Below are positions 1 through 5,165 of a stretch of DNA of 5,165 nt, in pieces. The translations under genes were made by a program, and so were the position numbers. Origin of the DNA: Rickettsiales bacterium (GTDB lineage Bacteria; Pseudomonadota; Alphaproteobacteria; Rickettsiales; Anaplasmataceae); assembly GCA_031281335.1 (NCBI GenBank), contig JAITFM010000026.1, positions 1 to 5,165 on the forward strand. The letters run 5' to 3'. The notes under the pieces are model-generated. The model saw only the letters and a program-made list of their open reading frames with translations. It had not been told where the DNA came from and ran no database searches. Position 1 is the first letter of the stretch. Every line of letters starts with the position of its first letter.

Positions 1-7
1 AGAGTTT

Positions 8-41
8 TTTTGTCTTTTTTCCCGCTCAGTAAATTTCTTAA
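8..41 (+). repeat. Degenerate direct repeat, copy 1
   Basis: A T-rich segment (TTTTG, pyrimidine run) is followed by GCTCAGTAAATTTCTTAA at 24-41. The last 18 bases match copy 2 at 15 positions, and all three differences are C/T transitions. The pyrimidine run differs by one base in length. This is too similar to be only shared T-richness. Confidence 0.6.
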
Positions 42-80
42 CGTTTGTAGTTTTGGTTATTTGCATTTAAAAGTAGCTGA

Positions 81-109
81 ATCGTAGCGTTGAGGATAAA
101 AACGCCGAT
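81..109. repeat. Imperfect hairpin
   Basis: ATCG (81-84) and GCGTT (87-91) pair with CGAT (106-109) and AACGC (101-105). This gives a nine-pair stem with a two-base bulge (TA) and a nine-base loop. It has no T run after it on the minus strand, so it is not a standard terminator. It sits between the two direct repeat copies and may be part of the same repeat element. Confidence 0.45.
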
Positions 110-151
110 ATTTGAGGTACATATAAATAATTAGCCACCGACCGGGGCTTC

Positions 152-184
152 TTTTGCCTTTTTTTCGTTTAGTAAATTCCTTAA
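152..184 (+). repeat. Degenerate direct repeat, copy 2
   Basis: The order is the same as in copy 1: TTTTG, a C/T run, then GTTTAGTAAATTCCTTAA at 167-184. It is in the same orientation as copy 1, about 144 bases away. It may be one member of a dispersed intergenic repeat family of the host genome. Confidence 0.6.
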
Positions 185-319
185 GCATAAAGGTTATACC
201 AACTTTCGTTATTGGGGAGCCGAACAAGATACATAATAAATTTGCTAATCTAATCGTAGGGAAACTTTTTAATTTACCATTGGTATTAGGAAGAAAGTTG
301 TAGACACAAAATCAGTTGG

Positions 320-940
320 CTACTTTTTTTTGATTGTATCTATTGCACGACCAATTTCATCTTGTAAATCATCACGGTCATTTTTTTCATCATGATTTAG
401 CCCTTCAATTCTGCTTTCTAGCTCTAGCTTAATTATAGTATTAATTTTATCTATGTTATCGAGAAAGCTTTTGCATTCTTCATCACTATATTCCTCACCA
501 GATGCCTTTCTTTCGATAAACAGGTCTTTAAACCCTGCTAGATCAGAATTCTGATCGGTATTCAGTACAACATTTCTCTCTATGAAGCTAAGATCCGATA
601 GTAATAAACTAACCTCGAGTAGATCTTCACTTTTAATGTTTGCAAGATTATTAAGGTTGTCTAAAATGTTAAACATCTTGAGTTTTTCCTGAGCAATTTC
701 TTGATCTTCCTTGTCGAATTCAGACAACAATTCTCTATCATCCACGAATTTCTCACTAAGAGCCTTGTTGAGCTTTGAAAGATTGATATCATCTTGCTTA
801 GTGTTGTCCAGCAACAAGTCTACTCTTGCTCTACGCGCATTAAAAATGTCATCGTAGTCACTTAGCTTTATGCTACCGTCTTTGTCCTGGTGCAGTTTAT
901 AATAATCAAGACCTTTGAAGTTTTTTTTACTGGCCTTCAT
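320..940 (-). CDS. Charged helical hypothetical protein, last gene of the virB6 cluster (206 aa from ATG)
   Basis: No family is recognised. The protein is very rich in Asp, Glu, Lys and Leu, has no signal peptide, membrane segment or cysteine-rich part, and has only one cysteine. Heptad-like Leu/Ile spacing suggests mostly alpha-helix, possibly coiled coil, and a soluble protein. The ATG at 940 is preferred over a GTG at 970 (ten residues longer): AGAGGG lies five bases upstream of the ATG, whereas only a weak A-rich sequence precedes the GTG. With the ATG start the gene overlaps the last 14 bases of virB6 in another frame, which suggests translational coupling and shared transcription. The stop is TAG after three lysine codons. 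A DKDGS-type acidic stretch near the N-terminus (residues 19-30) loosely resembles an EF-hand loop. It could be a T4SS accessory or secreted protein, but only its position supports that. Confidence 0.8.
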   Translation of the reverse strand: MKASKKNFKGLDYYKLHQDKDGSIKLSDYDDIFNARRARVDLLLDNTKQDDINLSKLNKALSEKFVDDRELLSEFDKEDQEIAQEKLKMFNILDNLNNLANIKSEDLLEVSLLLSDLSFIERNVVLNTDQNSDLAGFKDLFIERKASGEEYSDEECKSFLDNIDKINTIIKLELESRIEGLNHDEKNDRDDLQDEIGRAIDTIKKK

Positions 941-3900
941 CGCTACCCTCTTCTTGCTCACCCGGGACACTTCTTTTTACTGATCTTTTTGATGGATCTC
1001 TCAAAAGCTCACCTGATTTCTCCGAATTTGGCTCACTAGGCCTTGGTAATTTACCCGAATCTGGCGCATTTGGTTGACTACTATCACCTTCATCCTTATA
1101 TCTCTCTGGCTTTCTTTTGCGCCCTATGGTGTAATCATGAAGTTTGTCCAAGAATTCTTGCCTATGCGATTTTGCTCTATAGAGTAGGTTATGGTTATAG
1201 CTATGCTTTCCTATAGAATCAACTCCATGCTCCCAAGTAAACTCCATAGCATCTTTTATTGTATAGCCCAAATGTGACCCCACATATCCTTTGTAATAAT
1301 CTAAATATCTACCAATTCTTCTGTGTGTAATATCTTCTTTATCAACTCCAAAAGCCTTGTAAATTTTTTCCTCAAGTTTATCAACGTCATTTTTAGGTGA
1401 TGTTGCAAATTTTGTTGCTTCGATAGTAGCACCTACAAACTTATGCGGTACATCAATAGCGTATTTCAACACACCTCCAACTCGTGGTATCCTGCCCAGT
1501 AGATTAGCCGTACCTCCAGCTAATCTGTCCGGTAAATGAGTAGCCCAACTGCCTAAAGACTCTAGTCTTCCACCAGCAAAGTTTTGCCACTGATGCTTGG
1601 ATAATCCTTCCATCATGCGAACTAAAGGCGATGCTTCATACAGCCTAGATATATTATAAACGCTGAATCCACCACCAGCGATACTTGAGCCCATTTGTTG
1701 CACAAACTCACGTAAGGAGAACATTAAAAGTGAAAGCAAGAACAATATAAAGATTTCTCCCGCATTGATTAAATAACCTCTCTGTATGTCTTGCACCCTT
1801 TGATAGTCGCTATTTTCTTCGTACTTTTCATTTACCTTATAAAAATTCTGTAATTGGCAGCCCGCACCTTGTGTAATTACATCTTGCACTAAAGACCTTA
1901 TTTTACTTTTTAAGTTTGGTTGAATGATACCTTTTCTATAATCACTCACCACTTTTTGATAATCGTTGCATTTTGTTCCATCTTGTGTAGATTGACAGTA
2001 GTACTTTGTTATTTCACTATCCATACCACCCATTTTTTTATCTATACTATTAATCAGCGACAAGATATCAGATTTTTCCACCGCGTGTGATAAACTATTC
2101 GCTAAACGTACCAGATCTTTTTCGTTTTCACTACAAGTAGCATTAACTACTATATCACTTTCCGCAATATAATGGTCTGCTGGATTCTGCTCAGTACCAG
2201 GAATTGGGTTAAAGAAAGGATAATCTATATAACGAAAACCTCTTATATATTCACCTTTTTCATCCTTAGGGTAATCCGGTGGAAGGAGAATATACCCAGC
2301 ACCACCAGTAAATTTTATTGTACCACCTTCTCTGCTTAATTTTTCTATGCCCTCTATGCTTTTGTCTATGTTCAATGGGGAAGCCTCTCCGATAGTGTAA
2401 GGTACAAAAATTTGTCCTGGAGTCCAACCAAAGTACTGCTTATCAATGATACAAAAACCGCCAAACATCCATTTTGGAGCACACAATCTTACCTCAAACC
2501 ATTTATTGTAGCATACAGTGAAACCTAGCTGTCTATAGAAGGTATTCATTATAATTGCAGCCAGCAATGACAGCAGGGCAAATATCATAATCGATTGTAA
2601 ACAGAAACTAATACAGAATTTTATCCAACCTTCAAATAGACTTTTCAGCGGTGAAAATAAGATAGAAATTAGAAACAGTGGCATTATGGCTATAAGGAAA
2701 GCTATACCCACGAAGCCGGAAAGGAATATTATGTAAGCATATACACATAGCAGGAAATATAAAACGATCCCTATCAAAATTACCGGTATCATAAGTAGGC
2801 TTGCCCACATTTGGTAATGTAAAAACGCTGCAAACTTTTTCCAAACAGAGTAAGCAAAAAACTTATTGAACATGTCCTCCATGAAACTGAACAATTTAAC
2901 ACGGGCTTCTCCGCCGGCTTTGACAGGGTCCCAATTAGCATCTGTATTCATATTAGGAGCAAAGCTAGTAATTACGTTTACCATATATTCAAGTCCTTCA
3001 ACAAACAAAGTAAGGAAATGATCGTAGAAAAACTTAAAACTTCCAGGAGATATAAGCACTATTACTAGAGTGATTTTTATCATCCTGATGAGCATATCAT
3101 GCTTAGTTTCTCGTATCATACCAAAAAGGTAAAGGAGCGATGAAATCACTATAAATAAAACAAGCAAGGAAAGAACGAAATTATGAAAACTTGTACTCTT
3201 TTCAGCTATATTCTGAAACATAGCCTGTGCGGCTGCAGGTTCACCTTCACTGTTTTTATTGATTAACAATACACTCTTTAGGTAGTGATAAACGTAATCA
3301 AAAAACTCAAAACTATTTGATTGCTGCACTCCGCTCGAAAATTCAAAAGAGTAGCCGCCTACATTGTCTAAGTAATATCTGTCTAATATTTTTACATATA
3401 TTTTCCATCCCTTTTCTAACTCCAGTAGTTTACAATTTCTGTCCTTTAACTTTTTCTCGCCTTTTTTCAAAATAAAAAGCCCGCTTCCATCTTCTGCTAC
3501 GGAGTTATAACCTAGATGTATAGTGGGAGATTGAGGATTGCGCATAGATTTTAGACTTTTGTTAGGGTTGTTATCACCCGGCCTTTTAAACAGAAAGTAA
3601 GCGCCATGACCGTTGGTAAACCAACACGGAGCGCCACGTGACACTGTGCTTTTGTCATCATCTTCATTAATGCACTTACAATTTACAGTACAACTTGTAC
3701 TAGAGCTACTTGAGAATTTTTGTGGACAGGATTTATAATCATTGCAAATCAAGTGAAAGTCAGGCAAACTATTATCATCTTGTTTGCCTTCAAATTTGGT
3801 TGCATATTTCGACTGCTCCAAGCTTTGCAAGCTGTAACTGCCTTTGGGTTCTTTCTTATTATTATTGCTCCAAGATGTCCATGCACCACTAACTCGTACT

Positions 3901-4199
3901 ATTAAATCATCTCCATTGGTTTTGAATCCGGTATCTTTCCACTTTACCACCTGGTTAGGGTGAAAGCCATAATTGATTTCGCCGGTCTCAGGATCAATAG
4001 GTTCTCCACTTTCACCTTCTGGAAAAAACGCATCATGACCGATTGGAAAATGAGCACCAACTGTGATAGGTTTAGGACCAAAATAATCAGCAGGTATGCA
4101 CCTTGGAAAAGGCATATCGTTCTTATTACAACCTGTTATCAGCACATAAGCTGCAAGAAGTAGTAACCTAAACCAAAATTTGCCTAAGCGTAACTGCAT
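927..4199 (-). CDS. virB6: VirB6-family T4SS protein with lipoprotein signal and large ectodomain (1090 aa)
   Basis: This is a complete enlarged VirB6 paralog, expected in the inner-membrane part of the T4SS channel. Order of parts: signal peptide 1-23 with a lipobox-like ITGC (Cys24); an extracytoplasmic-looking region 24-340 with nine cysteines including Cys24, a serine run (163-167) and a possible LecA-like beta-sandwich (about 83-288); and a membrane core with hydrophobic segments at about 341-360, 373-389, 466-488, 493-515 and 530-551. A hydrophilic insertion with seven cysteines spans about 552-813. A last hydrophobic segment (814-830) is followed by a Gly-rich stretch, then a charged region and a Pro/Ser/Glu-rich tail (about 1027-1090). 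Residues 505-564 match the upstream paralog without gaps. Classical VirB6 is only about 300 residues, so most of this protein is extension. The ATG is chosen because the signal peptide follows it directly; its ribosome site is weak (GGAAAA about 10 bases upstream). The stop is TAA. The topology of the central loop is uncertain, since the segment count does not place it unambiguously. Confidence 0.9.
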   Translation of the reverse strand: MQLRLGKFWFRLLLLAAYVLITGCNKNDMPFPRCIPADYFGPKPITVGAHFPIGHDAFFPEGESGEPIDPETGEINYGFHPNQVVKWKDTGFKTNGDDLIVRVSGAWTSWSNNNKKEPKGSYSLQSLEQSKYATKFEGKQDDNSLPDFHLICNDYKSCPQKFSSSSSTSCTVNCKCINEDDDKSTVSRGAPCWFTNGHGAYFLFKRPGDNNPNKSLKSMRNPQSPTIHLGYNSVAEDGSGLFILKKGEKKLKDRNCKLLELEKGWKIYVKILDRYYLDNVGGYSFEFSSGVQQSNSFEFFDYVYHYLKSVLLINKNSEGEPAAAQAMFQNIAEKSTSFHNFVLSLLVLFIVISSLLYLFGMIRETKHDMLIRMIKITLVIVLISPGSFKFFYDHFLTLFVEGLEYMVNVITSFAPNMNTDANWDPVKAGGEARVKLFSFMEDMFNKFFAYSVWKKFAAFLHYQMWASLLMIPVILIGIVLYFLLCVYAYIIFLSGFVGIAFLIAIMPLFLISILFSPLKSLFEGWIKFCISFCLQSIMIFALLSLLAAIIMNTFYRQLGFTVCYNKWFEVRLCAPKWMFGGFCIIDKQYFGWTPGQIFVPYTIGEASPLNIDKSIEGIEKLSREGGTIKFTGGAGYILLPPDYPKDEKGEYIRGFRYIDYPFFNPIPGTEQNPADHYIAESDIVVNATCSENEKDLVRLANSLSHAVEKSDILSLINSIDKKMGGMDSEITKYYCQSTQDGTKCNDYQKVVSDYRKGIIQPNLKSKIRSLVQDVITQGAGCQLQNFYKVNEKYEENSDYQRVQDIQRGYLINAGEIFILFLLSLLMFSLREFVQQMGSSIAGGGFSVYNISRLYEASPLVRMMEGLSKHQWQNFAGGRLESLGSWATHLPDRLAGGTANLLGRIPRVGGVLKYAIDVPHKFVGATIEATKFATSPKNDVDKLEEKIYKAFGVDKEDITHRRIGRYLDYYKGYVGSHLGYTIKDAMEFTWEHGVDSIGKHSYNHNLLYRAKSHRQEFLDKLHDYTIGRKRKPERYKDEGDSSQPNAPDSGKLPRPSEPNSEKSGELLRDPSKRSVKRSVPGEQEEGSDEGQ
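941..952 (-). promoter_or_regulatory. Ribosome binding site that decides the start of the 206-aa gene
   Basis: On the minus strand the sequence before the ATG at 940 reads AAGAGGGTAGCG, giving a GAGG-type Shine-Dalgarno core with five bases of spacing. It lies inside the 3' end of virB6, so ribosomes finishing virB6 stop 9 bases past this ATG. It supports ATG over the GTG at 970. Confidence 0.6.
3336..3953 (-). other. Possible LecA-like (PA-IL-type) beta-sandwich domain in the VirB6 ectodomain
   Basis: Residues about 83-288 of the 1090-aa protein resemble the fold pattern of LecA/PA-IL-type galactose-binding domains. The first part has VKWKDTGFKT, then Gly-Asp-Asp and a VRVSGAWTSW strand (101-110), like the 'TGi..G..l.i.asG.W' opening. 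The end has a 'G.kiyv..lD..Y.DN.GgY.f.f' pattern at 264-287 with Asp273, Asp278 and Asn279, resembling the calcium- and sugar-binding loop 'ND...DN.G.y'. A Ser/Cys-rich stretch (about 150-192) interrupts the middle. The assignment is by eye. Sugar binding is not shown, and the fold could be retained only as a structural module. Confidence 0.4.
4128..4199 (-). other. Predicted lipoprotein signal peptide with lipobox on the 1090-aa VirB6
   Basis: The first 24 codons show a standard lipoprotein leader: basic residues Arg4, Lys7 and Arg11, a hydrophobic core LLLLAAYVL at 12-20, then ITGC at 21-24. Cys24 would be the lipidated residue after cleavage by signal peptidase II. The -3 residue is Ile rather than the more usual Leu, and the +2 residue is Asn. 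The mature N-terminus would then be tethered to a membrane on the periplasmic side. This rests on motif reading only. Confidence 0.68.
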
Positions 4200-4270
4200 A
4201 TCTAAATTTTTTCCAAATATAGAAATAAAACTTTACTTAAAATATCTTTTTAATTAGTTACTCCATGATA
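4200..4270 (-). other. Short AT-rich gap between the two virB6 genes
   Basis: These 71 bases carry no gene beyond the end of a seven-codon ORF. They are almost entirely A/T on the minus strand. No convincing -35/-10 pair and no GC-rich hairpin followed by T residues is visible, so read-through from the upstream virB6 is the simplest reading. A weak GGAAAA lies before the ATG at 4199. Confidence 0.55.
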
Positions 4271-4290
4271 TCACTCACGTTTCTCCTCCT
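4258..4290 (-). other. Perfect Shine-Dalgarno followed by a six-residue ORF overlapping the virB6 stop
   Basis: On the minus strand AGGAGG (4290-4285) is followed after six bases by GTG (4278-4276). The frame GTG-AGT-GAT-ATC-ATG-GAG-TAA (encoding MSDIME) overlaps the TGA stop of the upstream virB6. The SD-like bases are also the codons for part of the Lys/Glu tail, so chance is plausible. If used, it could be a leader peptide that carries ribosomes towards the next gene, or a decayed old start. Confidence 0.25.
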
Positions 4291-5165
4291 TTTTTTCTTC
4301 CTTATCTTTAGTCCCAGGCTCTTCTTTCTCTTCTGGTTTCTTTTTCGTTTCAGGCGATGCTACCTTTCGATCTTCTTTTCCCTTACCTTCAGGTTCCCCT
4401 GAATCTTTTTCAGAACCTTGCCCTGGTGTTCCAGATTGCGTCTCAGGCAACTTATATTCAATTTGCGCTCGATCTTTACCCATTTTCTGTTTGATGTCCT
4501 TTATCGTACTCTGAGTTGCATCATCAAGTCCAACAGTTGATAGCATAGCTTGTGATGCGCTGCTAGCAACACTACTAACACTGCCAGCAATCCCAAAACC
4601 AGCACTAAATATTGCTTGTGCCATAGTTTCTGATGTGGAAACAAAAACTTCCATTGCTTTGGCAATAATGAAGTATATAATTGCCTGGATTAGGTCTATA
4701 GGTAATGCTGCAAAGTGCCCACCAGTTTTCGTTCCATCACTTAGTGCAACATCAACACTAGTGCCAGGACTATATCCAAGAGGCAGTATAGATTTCATAA
4801 GACAGAAATCATAGGACAAGAAATTTATACTAATTAAACATTGATAGCATGCAGAGAAATTTGTGAGGTTATACAAAACTGAATACATCAATTGATTCAA
4901 AATTGATAAAGATGAGAATAAAATCATCGGCTGTACTGCGACATGAGCAAGTGTCTTTATCCAGTTATCAAACAGGGACTTAGTCTGTTGAAATAAGATA
5001 AACACGATAAATAAAGGCGTTAATGACAGCAAAAACGCCACTAGGACAGTAGATATCACATATCTAAATGTAGCGCTAATAATACATTTTAAGAACATAA
5101 AACTAGCATGGAGTATTATCAAAAAAGCGATAAAACCAAAAGGACCAGCGAATATCAACGATAAA
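4271..5165 (-). CDS. virB6: VirB6-family T4SS inner-membrane protein, 5'-truncated by the window edge
   Basis: This is the C-terminal part of a VirB6/TrbL-type protein, a polytopic inner-membrane component of the type IV secretion channel. The frame stays open to the window edge, and the first possible start inside it (TTG at 5158) falls within a hydrophobic run, so the true start lies outside. Numbering from that TTG, hydrophobic segments are at about 3-24, 33-56, 72-97 and 155-174. A Gly/Ala/Ser-rich segment follows at 182-205. The family hallmark is the stretch around PLF(48-50), the LFQQTKSLFDNW run (55-66) and the Gln-Pro before the next helix. This stretch aligns without gaps to residues 505-564 of the downstream paralog. 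Cysteines 104, 107 and 119 lie in a short loop. Residues from about 236 to the end form a hydrophilic Lys/Glu/Pro-rich tail that is probably disordered. The gene ends in TGA, 71 bases before the next virB6, on the same strand. The family call is firm; which numbered paralog this is cannot be told. Confidence 0.88.
   Translation of the reverse strand, partial: LSLIFAGPFGFIAFLIILHASFMFLKCIISATFRYVISTVLVAFLLSLTPLFIVFILFQQTKSLFDNWIKTLAHVAVQPMILFSSLSILNQLMYSVLYNLTNFSACYQCLISINFLSYDFCLMKSILPLGYSPGTSVDVALSDGTKTGGHFAALPIDLIQAIIYFIIAKAMEVFVSTSETMAQAIFSAGFGIAGSVSSVASSASQAMLSTVGLDDATQSTIKDIKQKMGKDRAQIEYKLPETQSGTPGQGSEKDSGEPEGKGKEDRKVASPETKKKPEEKEEPGTKDKEEKKEEKRE

Larger units (their letters stand above)
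1..319. other. Non-coding region downstream of the gene cluster
   Basis: No credible coding frame was seen on either strand. The stretch holds two diverged copies of a 33-34 base repeat, one hairpin (81-109) and otherwise AT-rich sequence with many T runs. No clear intrinsic terminator for the minus-strand genes was found: no strong GC stem is followed by a T run on that strand. It may contain part of a dispersed intergenic repeat, or decayed sequence. Confidence 0.6.

Noticed and set aside
133..149. AGCC...GGCT stem as a terminator for the minus-strand operon
   Set aside because: Only four clean pairs before a mismatch, and the following minus-strand bases are AATTATTTAT rather than a T run.
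200..300. Inverted repeat CAACTTTC / GAAAGTTG
   Set aside because: Eight bases separated by 85 in very AT-rich DNA is easily expected by chance, and there is no supporting structure between them.
938..970. GTG at 970 as start of the small gene (216 aa)
   Set aside because: It lacks a good ribosome site and increases overlap with virB6 to 44 bases; the ATG at 940 has AGAGGG at proper spacing. It is not fully excluded.
2632..2844. Minus-strand 70-residue open frame
   Set aside because: It lies wholly inside the VirB6 membrane core in another frame. Its composition is explained by the hydrophobic codons of virB6.
3710..4163. Three plus-strand open frames of 60-67 residues
   Set aside because: They lie opposite the virB6 ectodomain, have no ribosome site of note or protein-like pattern, and are shadows of the coding strand.
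4200..4257. Internal promoter before the 1090-aa virB6
   Set aside because: Many TATA-like hexamers occur by base composition alone; no -35-like element at proper spacing was convincing.
5156..5158. TTG as the real start of the right-hand virB6 gene
   Set aside because: The frame is open through to the window edge, and the codon lies inside a hydrophobic segment of a family whose core begins further upstream. The gene is cut by the window.

Overview
The window is strongly AT-rich. All supported genes lie on the minus strand, so transcription runs from high to low coordinates. It looks like the 3' end of a type IV secretion (T4SS) operon from an obligate intracellular alphaproteobacterium of the Rickettsiales. 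Wolbachia or a close Anaplasmataceae relative is the best guess. The basis is tandem, enlarged VirB6-type membrane proteins in an AT-rich setting; in that group one vir cluster is virB3-virB4 followed by several virB6 paralogs. The genus call is inference, because no rRNA or other marker gene is present.

Layout in transcription order: (1) 5165-4271, a VirB6-family gene whose 5' end lies outside the window; the visible part has the hydrophobic VirB6 core and a Lys/Glu-rich tail. (2) 4270-4200, a 71-base AT-rich gap. A tiny ORF with a perfect Shine-Dalgarno sequence straddles the stop codon of the first gene. (3) 4199-927, a complete 1090-residue VirB6 paralog. It has a lipoprotein signal peptide, a large Cys-containing ectodomain with a possible LecA-like beta-sandwich, the VirB6 membrane core, an insertion of about 200 residues absent from its neighbour, and a disordered tail. 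(4) 940-320, a small, charged, helix-rich hypothetical gene whose start overlaps the end of the large virB6. (5) 319-1, non-coding DNA with two diverged copies of a 33-34 base repeat and one hairpin.

The two VirB6 proteins would sit in the inner-membrane part of the T4SS channel. Their differing extensions suggest that the paralogs have specialised outside a common core. The small last gene is translationally coupled to the large virB6 by position, so it probably belongs to the same transcription unit; its function is unknown. The most interesting material is the architecture of the 1090-residue protein: a predicted lipid anchor and a possible lectin-like ectodomain on a polytopic secretion-channel subunit.
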